Positions 42,057 through 51,597 of a stretch of 64,000 bases of DNA are shown here, in pieces. Location of the stretch: assembly GCA_047608075.1 (NCBI GenBank), contig JBLKRX010000008.1, positions 62,001 through 126,000 of the forward strand, written 5' to 3'. Source of the stretch: Ferdinandcohnia humi_A. Lineage in GTDB: Bacteria; Bacillota; Bacilli; Bacillales; Bacillaceae_L. The notes under the pieces were generated by a model, which saw only the letters and a list, made by a program, of their open reading frames with translations, ran no database searches and was not told the DNA's origin. A program made the position numbers and the translations under genes. Every line of letters begins with the position of its first letter. Within the stretch, counting starts at the first letter, position 1.

Positions 42057-42902
42057 ATGAAGAAATATACTTTTATCGAAAGACTTTTATTTTTGCCCAC
42101 TCATTTGCAAAAGGGAAAGCTACGAACGTGTTTAGGCGGAAAAACCATTCTTATTACCGGCGCAAGCTCAGGCATAGGGGAACAGATAGCATCTCAACTT
42201 GCTGACATAAATGTCCATTTGATTTTAGTAGCTAGAAGAGAAGAAAAGTTGCTATCAATGAAGGCTAAAATTGAGAAGCAAGGAGCGAAGGTAACTGTGT
42301 TCCGAGTAGACCTTCGGAATGTGGAAGAAATGCAGGGCTTGTTGTCTTTTCTTCATCAGCTACCAAAAGGATTGGATATTGTTGTGAGCAATGCGGGGTT
42401 ATCCATTAATCGGACAATTGAACAATCCTTAGATCGATTTCATGATTTTACACGGACAATGGCTATTAATTATTTTGCTCCCGTACAACTACTTTTGTCA
42501 GTCATCCCGTTACTACAAAAAAATCAAGGACAAGTCATTAACGTCTCTACCATAAATGCGTTGTTACTTCCTTTTCCGAGCTGGGCGGCTTATCAGGCAT
42601 CGAAGACAGCGTTTGATACGTGGTTTCGCTCAGCTTCTTTTGAATTAAATGCGAAGGGTGTAGCGACGTCGTCCATCTATCTTCCATTAGTAAGAACACC
42701 TATGATTCTACCTACAAAGGCATATCAGCATATGCCGGCTATGAGCCCAGTTCACGTGGCAACAATTATTTGCAAAGCAATGTATACAAAAAAGAAAATT
42801 TATAAGCCATGGTGGTTACCATTTGGACAAGCTGCTTCCCTCCTTTTTCGAGGACTTATTGAAAGAGTTGTTCCGCGTATAATACAGAAAAGGGGGAAAT
42901 GA
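42057..42902 (+). CDS. Short-chain dehydrogenase/reductase
   Basis: The 281-aa protein has the NAD(P)-binding TGASSGIGEQIA motif, VVSNAGLS, and the catalytic Ser...Tyr-x-x-x-Lys with AAYQASK. The SSIYLPLVRTPMILPT loop and a C-terminal basic hydrophobic helix (FGQAASLLFRGLIERVV) suggest a membrane-associated enzyme acting on lipids. Its stop overlaps the ATG of the acyl-ligase gene, so the pair forms one operon. Confidence 0.85.
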   Translation: MKKYTFIERLLFLPTHLQKGKLRTCLGGKTILITGASSGIGEQIASQLADINVHLILVARREEKLLSMKAKIEKQGAKVTVFRVDLRNVEEMQGLLSFLHQLPKGLDIVVSNAGLSINRTIEQSLDRFHDFTRTMAINYFAPVQLLLSVIPLLQKNQGQVINVSTINALLLPFPSWAAYQASKTAFDTWFRSASFELNAKGVATSSIYLPLVRTPMILPTKAYQHMPAMSPVHVATIICKAMYTKKKIYKPWWLPFGQAASLLFRGLIERVVPRIIQKRGK

Positions 42903-44446
42903 TCTTGCAGCTCGGGAAGCTATTCTATGCTATGTATAAAATGAAGCTATTAAGTCCCTTCAGTCTATATAACCTAGTTGCAGCACTCCTTACGTGTGGA
43001 GTGAATGTAATGGCACTTTTACGGTTTGCAGGCAAGACATATAGAAATAAAGTTGCATTTGTTGATGATTATGAAACAGTTAGCTACTATGAATTGTTTT
43101 TACAAGCGGAAGCATTATCGATTGCCCTTCATAAAAGTTTCCAACTAACGAAAGGGCAAAAGGTGGGTCTTTTATGCAGAAACCACGGTTCTTTGGTTAA
43201 ATCGATTTTCGCTGTATCCCGGCTCGGAGCAGATATTTATCTATTGAATGTTGAAATGAGTAAAGACCAACTTCGCAACATCTTTGAACGCCAACAATTT
43301 AATTTAGTAATCTATGATTTTGAGCTTACATCCTTACTAGAGCGTGCCAACTATAAAGGGACGAGTATCATTAGTTGTCATGATGAGTTGCCAGCTATCA
43401 ATCATCTTTGCGGTAAAAGTGATGACCAATTAGGTAAACTGCCAAGAACATCAATGGGAAAACTGATACTGCTAACAGGGGGTACCACGGGAAAATCAAA
43501 GGAGGTTGCACATAAGCCCTCTCTGTTTAATTATTTACCTCCATTTTTAACTTTACTTACAAGGGTAAAGCTATTCAACTACAAAACTGGTTATATTGCG
43601 ACTCCAATTTTTCATGGCTATGGTGTAGCGTTTATGCTCTTGTTTATCGCGTTAGGGAAAAAAATAGTGATAACGAAACGGTTCGACGCTACAAGTGCCT
43701 GTTCGCTGATTTGCGAGCACCAAGTAGAGGTTGTGACCGTAGTTCCTTTGATGATTCGTAGGATGTTAAAACATAACATGGAAGAATTAACATCTCTAGC
43801 TTGTATTGCGTCAGGCAGTGCAGAGCTGACCCCAAATCTAGTTGATGAGGTTTTCCGTAAAGTAGGAGACGTTTTATATAATTTATATGGCACTTCTGAA
43901 TCAGGATTAAATATAATTGCAACACCAGAGGATTTAAAGTATTCACCAAAAACACTTGGTAAGAAAATAAATGGAGTACAAGTGAAACTTGTTGATAAAA
44001 ACAAAAAGCCTGTACAAGAAGGTGTAATCGGACAATTTTGTATGAAAAATAAATGGTCTATGAGAAATCGTAGTGCGTCATGGATAGAGACAGGCGATTT
44101 AGGATACCAAGATAAAAACGGATATTATTTTTTATGTGGAAGAGCAGATGATATGATTGTTTCCGCAGGGATAAATGTATATCCATTTGAACTAGAAGAG
44201 GTTCTACTGAGTCACCCCAACATTGAAGACGTAGCCGTGATAGGTATACAGGATGAAGAATTTGGACAAAGACTAAAAGCATTTGTTCAGCTGGTAAAAC
44301 ATACATATCTACATGAAGAAGAGCTATATGGTTGGTTGCGCCCGAGAATTGCGAGGTATCAAGTACCTAAGGAAATTGTTTTCGTAGAAAGCTTACCATA
44401 TACTCCTTTAGGAAAATTAGATAAAAAGAAGCTTCTAACTAAATGA
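42899..44446 (+). CDS. AMP-forming acyl-CoA synthetase / ligase
   Basis: The 515-aa enzyme has the ATP-binding loop LILLTGGTTGKSKEV, the YGTSESGLNIIATP region, ETGDLGYQDKNGYYFLCGRADDMI, and the catalytic lysine in PYTPLGKLDKKKL. It activates a carboxylic acid as acyl-AMP and probably transfers it to CoA. It overlaps the upstream SDR gene by four bases (ATGA). Joint occurrence with a lipid-style SDR suggests a shared fatty-acyl or ester pathway; the substrate is unknown. Overall length is a little short for the family but motifs are complete. Confidence 0.85.
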   Translation: MILQLGKLFYAMYKMKLLSPFSLYNLVAALLTCGVNVMALLRFAGKTYRNKVAFVDDYETVSYYELFLQAEALSIALHKSFQLTKGQKVGLLCRNHGSLVKSIFAVSRLGADIYLLNVEMSKDQLRNIFERQQFNLVIYDFELTSLLERANYKGTSIISCHDELPAINHLCGKSDDQLGKLPRTSMGKLILLTGGTTGKSKEVAHKPSLFNYLPPFLTLLTRVKLFNYKTGYIATPIFHGYGVAFMLLFIALGKKIVITKRFDATSACSLICEHQVEVVTVVPLMIRRMLKHNMEELTSLACIASGSAELTPNLVDEVFRKVGDVLYNLYGTSESGLNIIATPEDLKYSPKTLGKKINGVQVKLVDKNKKPVQEGVIGQFCMKNKWSMRNRSASWIETGDLGYQDKNGYYFLCGRADDMIVSAGINVYPFELEEVLLSHPNIEDVAVIGIQDEEFGQRLKAFVQLVKHTYLHEEELYGWLRPRIARYQVPKEIVFVESLPYTPLGKLDKKKLLTK

Positions 44447-44499
44447 AATTAAATGGGGATTCCCAACTTGGGGGTCCCGATAGCCAGAAAAAAAGAAAT

Positions 44500-44746
44500 A
44501 TGAGACTTCCCATTGATGAGATCAAAATTGATAGAAAGTTTATCCGTAATATAGATCAACATGAAAAACAATCACTGTTAGTAAAATCTATTTTTGAGAT
44601 AGCTCATGGGCTGAACCTGAATGTAGTGGCAGAAGGAGTAGAAACGACAAGTGAGAAGGCTCTCCTTATACAGATGGGCTGTGATGATTCAAGGCTACCT
44701 TTATAGTGAGCCTTTAAGTAAAGAAGACATGGTGGTTTTTGTATAA
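44500..44746 (+). pseudogene. C-terminal EAL-domain (c-di-GMP phosphodiesterase) relic with frameshift
   Basis: The frame reads MRLPIDEIKIDRKFIRNIDQ, then VVAEGVETTSEKALLIQMGC, the second half of an EAL domain. The usual GCDxxQGYLYSEPLS is broken: GGCTGTGATGATTCAAGG lacks two bases, after which QGYLYSEPLSKEDMVVFV continues in another frame to the stop at 44746. The first half with the EAL motif is missing altogether. It is a dead gene fragment right behind the acyl-ligase gene. Confidence 0.85.
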
Positions 44747-44842
44747 GAGAAGCAACCAAAGGGGATTGTGACTAAACAGTTTTGTTGAAGGATTTCCTTG
44801 ACTGGTAGAGTAAATGCAAGGTGGAACGTTAATAATTTGAAC

Positions 44843-44876
44843 AAAAAAAGGGAAGATGGGGTTATCCATTTTCCCT
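44843..44876 (-). terminator. Terminator of the beta-propeller gene
   Basis: On the minus strand AGGGAAAATGG pairs with CCATCTTCCCT with one mismatch, followed by TTTTTTT. Confidence 0.75.
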
Positions 44877-44883
44877 AATCTTT

Positions 44884-45801
44884 CTATATTTTTAAATAAG
44901 CAATTCCATCAGGATGTATGCCTACGTCGATGCGACCTTCTTCTTTTAAGGTTTTCATATTTATGATAGATATATCATTCGTCTTGTTATTTGCAACATA
45001 TGCTCGGCTTCCATCTTCATTAAAGACGATACCTCCTGCCCATCTTCCTACTGGGATTCTTTTAATTTCCCACGGACGAACCAACCCATTTACTTTATGC
45101 TCTACTTGGATAACAGATACATCATTTGATTCCCGATTTGCGATAAGTGCATACTTCCCATCAGGTGAAAATACTAAACGCACGGGTACACTACCAACTC
45201 GGCGTTTGTGAAGAACTTGGTAACTATTCGTATCTAAAACAAATAGGGTGTTATCATCCTGATTTGCTACATAAAGATGTTCTCCATTTGGATGAACAGC
45301 GACGCCCTCAGGACCTGGTCCTACTGGAATATGATTGACGATTTCCTCTTTTTCCACATCAATAACAGTGAGGTTATGGCTCCCAATATTCGGAATATAA
45401 GCTGTTTTCCCATCTGGTGAGAAGGACACCATGTGGGAGTATTTTTGAAAAGTCGATAGGACTTTTTCGATTTCGTCCGTTTCCGTATTAATGATAAACA
45501 CTTTCTCGCTATATGTAGATGCTAAGTATAGCTTTTTCCCATCCTTCGTTAATCCTAACCCATGAGGGAAGTTAAAGTCTGGATGAGTCAGCCTTTTAAC
45601 AATTTCAAATGTTTCATTATCAACGATATCAACTGTATTGCCTAATGAACACGCCACATACGTTTTTTTTCGATCAGCTGACACAATAACCTCGTGTGGA
45701 TTATGATCTGTTTTAATCGTCTTTTCAATCTCGTTTGTCTCTACATTAACAATTGAAATTGTATCCTCATCTTTGTTTAAAGCGATTAGATATTCTTTCA
45801 T
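44884..45801 (-). CDS. YVTN-type beta-propeller protein
   Basis: The 305-aa protein consists of about seven blades, each with the YVTN pattern such as KKTYVACSLGNTVDIVDNET, KLYLASTYSEKVFIINTETD, and SRAYVANNKTNDISIINMKT. There is no signal peptide, so it is probably cytoplasmic. Similar proteins (YncE, surface layer propellers) bind partners or DNA; here the role is unknown. AAGGGAGAAG precedes the start. Confidence 0.82.
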   Translation of the reverse strand: MKEYLIALNKDEDTISIVNVETNEIEKTIKTDHNPHEVIVSADRKKTYVACSLGNTVDIVDNETFEIVKRLTHPDFNFPHGLGLTKDGKKLYLASTYSEKVFIINTETDEIEKVLSTFQKYSHMVSFSPDGKTAYIPNIGSHNLTVIDVEKEEIVNHIPVGPGPEGVAVHPNGEHLYVANQDDNTLFVLDTNSYQVLHKRRVGSVPVRLVFSPDGKYALIANRESNDVSVIQVEHKVNGLVRPWEIKRIPVGRWAGGIVFNEDGSRAYVANNKTNDISIINMKTLKEEGRIDVGIHPDGIAYLKI

Positions 45802-45898
45802 TTTGCTTCTCCCTTATGAGTAGTCTAGTATATTCCGATTTTACCATAATTATTTCGAGAGTAGAAACATTTCTGATGTGTAGATACAAATGCTCTAC

Positions 45899-45938
45899 AA
45901 AAAAATGACGTGCTAAACTCTAACAGTTTACACGCCAT
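45899..45938 (-). terminator. Terminator of the 97-aa gene
   Basis: On the minus strand TGGCGTGTAAACT pairs with AGTTTAGCACGTCA, followed by seven T. It stands 20 bases after the stop of the gene at 45961. Confidence 0.75.
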
Positions 45939-45960
45939 TCTTTATGTCAAAAAACAAAGC

Positions 45961-46254
45961 TTAAAGTGTAAAGCTAACATCACCATTTTCACTGATTTCA
46001 ACAGTTGAATAGCTTTCAAAGGTCTGTATATTAGTAATTTCATGTTCTCCTGTTCTACCGAAGCTCTCCATGTATTCCTTATAGACCTCTGGATCTTTGA
46101 CAATGTGATAGTAATAAACCATTTTTCCTTCGATTTTATCGTGTGTACGTAGCAAGAATTTGTCTTGAAATTCATTTTTAAACCACTCTCTGGCTTCCTC
46201 ATGATTCTGAAAATCAGGCATTTTATCATATAAAGTTGTAAAATCAATGTTCAT
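45961..46254 (-). CDS. Hypothetical 97-aa cytoplasmic protein
   Basis: ATG 46254 has GAGAGG nine bases upstream; the GTG at 46263 is too close to it. The product is acidic: MNIDFTTLYDKMPDFQNHEE, then KIEGKMVYYYHIVKDPEVYKEYMESFG and a C-terminal TYSTVEI-like beta end. It has the look of small conserved Bacillaceae proteins, but I cannot name a family. Confidence 0.65.
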   Translation of the reverse strand: MNIDFTTLYDKMPDFQNHEEAREWFKNEFQDKFLLRTHDKIEGKMVYYYHIVKDPEVYKEYMESFGRTGEHEITNIQTFESYSTVEISENGDVSFTL

Positions 46255-46453
46255 GTTAGACACCTCTCTTAAGATTCTGCAGTTAGTATGTCCCGAAATT
46301 TACATCAAATTCCAAATAGCCATTCGTAAAAACGAAAATATAATCTATTTCTCTCTAGCATATAAGGTATTTTCGGGCTTATCCAGGAATAAGGTATATC
46401 AAACATAAGTAGATACATAGCATTTGGTTTAAGAAAAGGAAAGGGTGATTTGT

Positions 46454-47278
46454 ATGTCTTTGAAAGGTGGAAGGTATATTGAGGTTGACCCAGGGATTGA
46501 ATTATTTATCCAAGACATCGGTACAGGCGACCCACTTGTTTTTATGCCAGGCTTTACTTTTACAACAGAGGTGTTTTCGGAGCAAGCAGAATATTTTTCG
46601 AAGAAGAATCGAGTGATTGTTATTGATCCACGAAGTCATGGACGGTCCACCTTAACACTTCATGGAAATGACTATGCTACACATGGAACGGATTTAGCGA
46701 AGGTGTTAGATGTATTAAATCTCAAGGACGTGACCCTTGTTGGCTGGTCATTTGGGTGTTTAACAATTTGGGAATATTTGAAACAGCGTGGGCTAACAAA
46801 TGTAAAATCATTGGTTTTAGTAGATATGTCACCGAAGGCATTGTCAACTAATCATGAGGAGGATTGGGTAGAGGGGCCACTGAATGATATTGCTGCAGCA
46901 TATACGACTTATTTGAGAAATTCGAAAGGGCAGAGAGAGTTTATTGCTGGATATGCCAAGAATGTAATGGTTCAGCGTGAATTATCGGAGGAGGAGCTAA
47001 ACTGGTTGGTCGAGCAGTCCTTACGCACACCATACTATATTGCAGCAAATTTATTCGCATCTGGTATGTTCTCTGATTACCGCCAAGAGGCAAAGCTTGC
47101 AAGCGAAGCCGTACCTACTCTTACCGTTATCGCAGAGCATTGGGCAGAAACAGCTGTAAAGTTTACGCGAAACCTCACTCCGCAATCAAAGATTGAAGTG
47201 CTTGGAGGACATCTCATGTTCTGGGAGCATGGGGAAAAGTTCAATACGTTACTAGAAAACTTTTTAGAAGGAAAATAA
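46454..47278 (+). CDS. Alpha/beta-fold hydrolase
   Basis: The 274-aa enzyme shows the fold clearly: VFMPGFTFTTEVFSEQ, VIDPRSHGRSTLTLHG, the nucleophile elbow GWSFGC, an acid in LVLVDMSPKAL, and the late His in LGGHLMFWEH. It resembles haloperoxidase/esterase-type hydrolases. ATG 46454 is preferred over GTG 46445 because AAGGAAAGGG is then well placed. Substrate unknown; single gene. Confidence 0.85.
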   Translation: MSLKGGRYIEVDPGIELFIQDIGTGDPLVFMPGFTFTTEVFSEQAEYFSKKNRVIVIDPRSHGRSTLTLHGNDYATHGTDLAKVLDVLNLKDVTLVGWSFGCLTIWEYLKQRGLTNVKSLVLVDMSPKALSTNHEEDWVEGPLNDIAAAYTTYLRNSKGQREFIAGYAKNVMVQRELSEEELNWLVEQSLRTPYYIAANLFASGMFSDYRQEAKLASEAVPTLTVIAEHWAETAVKFTRNLTPQSKIEVLGGHLMFWEHGEKFNTLLENFLEGK

Positions 47279-47591
47279 AAACAAGAGCCTGAACCCCTAG
47301 AATAATATAAACAGGATCAGGCTACTATATGTTCTTTGCCTATTTTTTGAAAGTGCTCATTTTAAAAAGTATTTGACATCAAGAGGCTTCTAATAAATGC
47401 TCGGAATAGTAGAGTAAGGAGTTAAAAAAGAGGGTCAAACTCTAGTTTTATAAATTCTCTTAAAAATTTTTTTGCTTGATATAAAAGGAATGTAAGCGTT
47501 TAACACTAATATAAGAACAATTTATGTGATTGACAAAAGATAAATAGCTTTGTAGTATCTTAAATAGATTAAAAATTACATATACATCAAA

Positions 47592-47693
47592 CTTATCCAG
47601 AGCGACCGAGGGACTAGGCCCTACGACGTCCGGCAACCCCCAAATTGGGAAGGTGCCAATTCCTGCAGAATGATTTTCATTCTGAAAGATAAG
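47592..47693 (+). ncRNA. SAM-I (S-box) riboswitch
   Basis: The S-box core is plain: CTTATCCAGAGCGACCGAGG, then GGCCCTACGACGTCCGGCAACC, GGTGCCAATTCCTGC and the closing GATAAG that pairs with CTTATC. It senses S-adenosylmethionine; binding favours the downstream terminator. It precedes metNIQ. Confidence 0.95.
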
Positions 47694-47718
47694 TCGAGAT
47701 AGACGTTTTTGTATTTCG

Positions 47719-47750
47719 ATGCCTCTTTCAGTTTGAAAGAGGCATTTTTG
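47719..47750 (+). terminator. Riboswitch-controlled terminator before metN
   Basis: TGCCTCTTTCA pairs with TTGAAAGAGGCA, followed by TTTTT. It sits between the S-box and metN, so transcription would stop when SAM is plentiful. Confidence 0.9.
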
Positions 47751-47804
47751 CGTGTAATCGAAAGAAAAAGAGCTTGTAATCAGGGGGAAGAGAAGGGGAT
47801 ATCT

Positions 47805-48818
47805 ATGATAGACATTCAAAATCTTTCAAAAATATATAAAACAAAGAGTGGCACAGTAACGGGTGTAGATAATGTGTCATTAACCGTTTATGAGGGTGAG
47901 ATTTTTGGAATTGTGGGTTATTCAGGAGCAGGCAAGAGTTCTTTGCTGCGCTGTATAAATCTACTTGAAAGACCAACATTAGGTACCATTCGGGTAGATG
48001 GAGTGGATCTTACTTCTCTAAAAAGTGAGGAACTCCGTGCAGCACGGTTGAAGATTGGAATGATATTTCAGCATTTCTATTTAATTAGTCAAAAAACAGT
48101 CTATGAAAATATAGCATTTGCTTTAAAAGCTGCGAATCTTCCGAAAAACCAAGTACAGAAACGAGTGGAAGACTTACTTGAGATGGTAGGGCTATCTGAT
48201 AAAAAGGATGTTTATCCTTCACAGCTAAGTGGCGGGCAAAAGCAAAGGGTCGGTATAGCAAGGGCACTTGCAAATGATCCGAAGGTTTTACTATGTGATG
48301 AGGCTACTTCTGCCTTGGATCCAACGACAACTAAGTCAATTTTAAATCTATTAAAAAAAATTAATAAGGAACTCAATATTACAATCGTTTTGATTACCCA
48401 TGAGATGAATGTCGTCAAAGAGATTTGCAATCGAATGGCAATCATGCAGGAAGGTAGGGTAATTGAAGAGGGCTCTGTATACGATGTATTTGCGAGCCCA
48501 AAGGCGGACCTGACAAAGGAGTTTATCGAAAGTGTCGTCTCTTTTGAGATTCCAGATGTGATCTTGGATGGATGTGAGGGACCAATTGTAAAGGTAACGT
48601 TTAGAGGTCAGGTCGCTGGAGAAGGTGTGATATCAGATATGCTACAAACCTTTCAAGTAAAAGGTAATTTCCTTCACGGTTCAATCGAGTATATTCAGGA
48701 TTTACCACTCGGAATTTTCATAATGGAGCTAAAAGGGAAACAGGAAGAAATTCAGGCGGCACTTACATATGTTGAGAAACGTGCGGCCCAAGTGGAGGTG
48801 TTACGTGATGGGATTTGA
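47805..48818 (+). CDS. metN: Methionine ABC transporter ATP-binding protein MetN
   Basis: ATG 47805 follows GAAGGGG; a longer frame from 47709 runs through the terminator and is not real. The 337-aa protein has Walker A GYSGAGKSSLLR, the signature LSGGQKQRVGIARAL, Walker B VLLCDEATSALDP and, after residue 245, the NIL domain that binds methionine and slows transport. It powers methionine uptake with MetI and MetQ. It overlaps metI by 11 bases. Confidence 0.95.
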   Translation: MIDIQNLSKIYKTKSGTVTGVDNVSLTVYEGEIFGIVGYSGAGKSSLLRCINLLERPTLGTIRVDGVDLTSLKSEELRAARLKIGMIFQHFYLISQKTVYENIAFALKAANLPKNQVQKRVEDLLEMVGLSDKKDVYPSQLSGGQKQRVGIARALANDPKVLLCDEATSALDPTTTKSILNLLKKINKELNITIVLITHEMNVVKEICNRMAIMQEGRVIEEGSVYDVFASPKADLTKEFIESVVSFEIPDVILDGCEGPIVKVTFRGQVAGEGVISDMLQTFQVKGNFLHGSIEYIQDLPLGIFIMELKGKQEEIQAALTYVEKRAAQVEVLRDGI

Positions 48819-49479
48819 TTTTAATCATCTCGTGGAACTTCTTCCCGATATTAATACAGCTTTTTTTCAAACGATTTACATGATTACGATTTCGCTTGTT
48901 GTCGCAATTCTAATTGGTTTACCAGTAGGAATTCTCTTATATGTGACAGATAAAGGGTTATTTTTGGAAAATCGAGTTCTACAAACTACAATAGGCTTTC
49001 TTGTAAACTTAATCAGATCAATCCCGTTTATTATTTTGCTGGTTGCATTGCTTCCGCTAACGAATTTGCTAGTGGGCACTACAATTGGTCCCACTGCGGC
49101 GAGCGTTTCATTGTCAGTGGCAGCGATTCCGTTTTTTGCCCGAATTGTGGAGACAGCTCTACGTGAGATTGATCGAGGGGTAATTGAGGCAGCTATTGCT
49201 GCTGGTGCAACACCCTGGATGATTATAAAGGATGTTTTACTATTGGAAGCAAGATCTGGAATTATTTCAGGAGTAACTTTAACCCTGATTAGTTTAATTG
49301 GATTTTCGGCTATGGCAGGTACGGTTGGCGGTGGAGGAATTGGAGACCTCGCGATACGCTTTGGCTATTACCGCTATGACAATACAATTATGATCGCAAC
49401 AGTTTTACTTTTAATTATTTTAGTTCAGGTAATCCAACTACTTGGTGATTACATCGCCAAAGTTGTAGATAAAAGATAA
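48808..49479 (+). CDS. metI: Methionine ABC transporter permease MetI
   Basis: ATG 48808 follows GGAGGTG within metN. The 223-aa membrane protein has five or so membrane segments and the permease EAA loop EAAIAAGATPWMIIKDVLL. It forms the channel with MetN. Typical D-methionine transporter sequence GTVGGGGIGDLAIRFGYYRY near the end confirms the subtype. Confidence 0.95.
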   Translation: MGFDFNHLVELLPDINTAFFQTIYMITISLVVAILIGLPVGILLYVTDKGLFLENRVLQTTIGFLVNLIRSIPFIILLVALLPLTNLLVGTTIGPTAASVSLSVAAIPFFARIVETALREIDRGVIEAAIAAGATPWMIIKDVLLLEARSGIISGVTLTLISLIGFSAMAGTVGGGGIGDLAIRFGYYRYDNTIMIATVLLLIILVQVIQLLGDYIAKVVDKR

Positions 49480-49501
49480 AGAGAAAGAAGGAGAATGGAT
49501 A

Positions 49502-50341
49502 ATGAAAAAATGGATCATAGGTTTTTTATTCGTATTACTTGTAGCTGTTATGACAGCTTGTGGAAGTAGCGAAAGCAACGGAAATGGTAGTGAAGAAGGA
49601 AGTAAAGAAGCGTCAAAAGAAATTAAGATTGGCGCAACTGCAGGTCCATACAGTGATATGGTGAAAAAAGCAATTCAGCCCGGCTTGGAAAAATTGGGTT
49701 ACACAGTTGAACTTGTAGAATTTAGTGACTATATCCAACCAAACAAGGCGTTAGATAATGGAGACATTGATGCAAACCTTTTTCAACATACAATCTACCT
49801 AGAGAACTTTGAAAAGGAAAACAATATGGATTTAACTGCTTTATTAACCGTACCAACAGCACCAATGGGGATTTATTCAAATGTATATAAATCATTAGAT
49901 GAAGTGAAGGATGGTTCAACTGTTACGCTTCCAAATGATCCAACAAATGCAGCTCGTGCTTTAAATACATTACGTGATGCAGGTCTTATTACAATAAATG
50001 AAAGTGCAGATCCATTAAAGGTTTCTGAGAAGGATATTGTGGAAAATAAAAAGAACCTAAAGTTCCAACCAATCGAAGCGGGTCAGCTGCCACGTTCTGT
50101 AGAAAGTGCTGATTTGGCTGCAGTCCCTGGTAACTTTGCACTAGCAGCAAAAATGGATCTACTTGATGCTCTAACTCTTGAGAATATGGCTGATTCCTAT
50201 CGAAATGTTGTTGCAGTGAGTGCTGCAAATGAAGATTCACAGCTAGCGAAGGATTTAAAATCAGTTGTAGAATCAGATGAATTTGAAAAAATTATCGACG
50301 AAGAGTTCAAAGGATTTGGAAAGCCGGAATGGATGAAGTAA
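49502..50341 (+). CDS. metQ: Methionine-binding lipoprotein MetQ
   Basis: The 279-aa protein has a lipoprotein signal ending in VMTACGSS, so Cys is lipidated, followed by a flexible Ser/Glu linker and the NlpA/MetQ binding domain (KIGATAGPYSDMVKKAIQPG, DANLFQHTIYLENF, LTVPTAPMGIYSNVYK). It captures methionine outside the membrane and delivers it to MetNI. AGAAGGAG supports the start. The operon continues with an iron-type dehydrogenase. Confidence 0.95.
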   Translation: MKKWIIGFLFVLLVAVMTACGSSESNGNGSEEGSKEASKEIKIGATAGPYSDMVKKAIQPGLEKLGYTVELVEFSDYIQPNKALDNGDIDANLFQHTIYLENFEKENNMDLTALLTVPTAPMGIYSNVYKSLDEVKDGSTVTLPNDPTNAARALNTLRDAGLITINESADPLKVSEKDIVENKKNLKFQPIEAGQLPRSVESADLAAVPGNFALAAKMDLLDALTLENMADSYRNVVAVSAANEDSQLAKDLKSVVESDEFEKIIDEEFKGFGKPEWMK

Positions 50342-50361
50342 AAATCATTCTATAGAAACGA

Positions 50362-51462
50362 GTGATAAAAGTGGAGACCTTTTCTGTTCATGGAGCACCA
50401 AGTGAGTATATAGCAAGTGACGGTATTTTGAATCAACTCGAGGACAAACTTAAGGAACGGGGGTTCAAAAGGGTTCTCTTCGTCCATGGTGTAAAATCAT
50501 GGGCAGCTGCTAAACCATTTATACCGGATTTTAAAGAGATTAGATATGAAGACTATTCCTATAGTGGGGAATGCTCCCTATCGGAAATCACCAGTCTTAC
50601 TTCATTAGTTAGTTCACGTTCCTTTGATGCAGTCATTGCAGTAGGTGGCGGGAAGGTACTCGACCTTGTAAAGGCAGTCTGTCACAAGACACATAAGCCA
50701 TCTGTATTAATCCCGACACTAGCATCAAATTGTGCACCATGGACACCTATAAGTGTGTTATACGATGAGCAAGGTTCATTTATTCGATATGATGTATACC
50801 CGGTTAGTGCAAGCCTTGTGCTTCTTGAGCCGAGAATATTATTACAAGCACCAATAGAAATGTTAATTGCAGGTATTGGAGATACACTAGCAAAATGGTA
50901 TGAGGCAGATGTACAAATGGCTGCGATTCCTAATAAGCCAGTACCATTACAAATCTCACATTATACTGCTAGACAATGTAAAGACTTGCTACTCGAACAT
51001 GCTGAAGCAGCAATTGAATCAGCCAAAAAGGGCGTCTTAACGGACGACTTTCTGAAGGTGGCTGAGACAATTATTATATTGGGTGGAATGGTCGGCGGAT
51101 ATGGTGATCATTACGGGAGAATTGCAGGTGCGCATTCAATACACAATGGACTTACATGCTTAGAGGAAACCCATCAAGCATTACATGGTGACAAGGTAGC
51201 TTATGGCATACTTGTTCAGCTTGTACTTGAGAATAAATGGAATGAAGTGAAATCACTTCTACCGTTTTACCGTAAGTTTGGCTTGCCACTGTCTCTTACG
51301 GAACTAGGAGTACTGGATATTACAGAGGATAGAATGAATGAGGTGGCTAAAAAGTCTACCATTCCAGGAGAATCGATTCATATTATTGGAGATATTACAG
51401 CTGGAGATGTGAATAGGGCAGTTAGTTTGCTAGAAGGCTATACCAGAAATTATTCCATATAG
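50362..51462 (+). CDS. Iron-containing alcohol dehydrogenase family protein (HcxA/GldA-like)
   Basis: The 366-aa protein has the NAD-binding VIAVGGGKVLDLVKA and the metal-site segments GIGDTLAKWYEA, GAHSIHNGLT and HQALHGDKVAYGI, as in glycerol and hydroxycarboxylate dehydrogenases. It starts at GTG 50362, 20 bases after metQ, with no terminator between, so it is the last gene of the SAM-controlled operon. That suggests a keto- or hydroxyacid linked to methionine, for example a methylthio-keto acid or 2-oxobutanoate, as substrate. This link is an inference from position. Confidence 0.82.
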   Translation: MIKVETFSVHGAPSEYIASDGILNQLEDKLKERGFKRVLFVHGVKSWAAAKPFIPDFKEIRYEDYSYSGECSLSEITSLTSLVSSRSFDAVIAVGGGKVLDLVKAVCHKTHKPSVLIPTLASNCAPWTPISVLYDEQGSFIRYDVYPVSASLVLLEPRILLQAPIEMLIAGIGDTLAKWYEADVQMAAIPNKPVPLQISHYTARQCKDLLLEHAEAAIESAKKGVLTDDFLKVAETIIILGGMVGGYGDHYGRIAGAHSIHNGLTCLEETHQALHGDKVAYGILVQLVLENKWNEVKSLLPFYRKFGLPLSLTELGVLDITEDRMNEVAKKSTIPGESIHIIGDITAGDVNRAVSLLEGYTRNYSI

Positions 51463-51475
51463 GTCATGAAGTTGA

Positions 51476-51518
51476 GATGAGAGGTCACTTAGAAGAAGAG
51501 GCCCTCATCTTTTTTTTA
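51476..51518 (+). terminator. Terminator of the metNIQ-dehydrogenase operon
   Basis: GATGAGAGG pairs with the complementary GGCCCTCATC arm, followed by eight T. Confidence 0.8.
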
Positions 51519-51597
51519 TGTAGCGAAATAGAACATTATCAAATACTTATATAAATAGTAGAAAACCATTTGGTTAATACTACTAAAGGTGATGAAA

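Noticed and set aside
47709..47804. N-terminal extension of MetN
   Set aside because: The extension would be encoded by the riboswitch terminator, and ATG 47805 has a good ribosome binding site and matches the normal MetN start.
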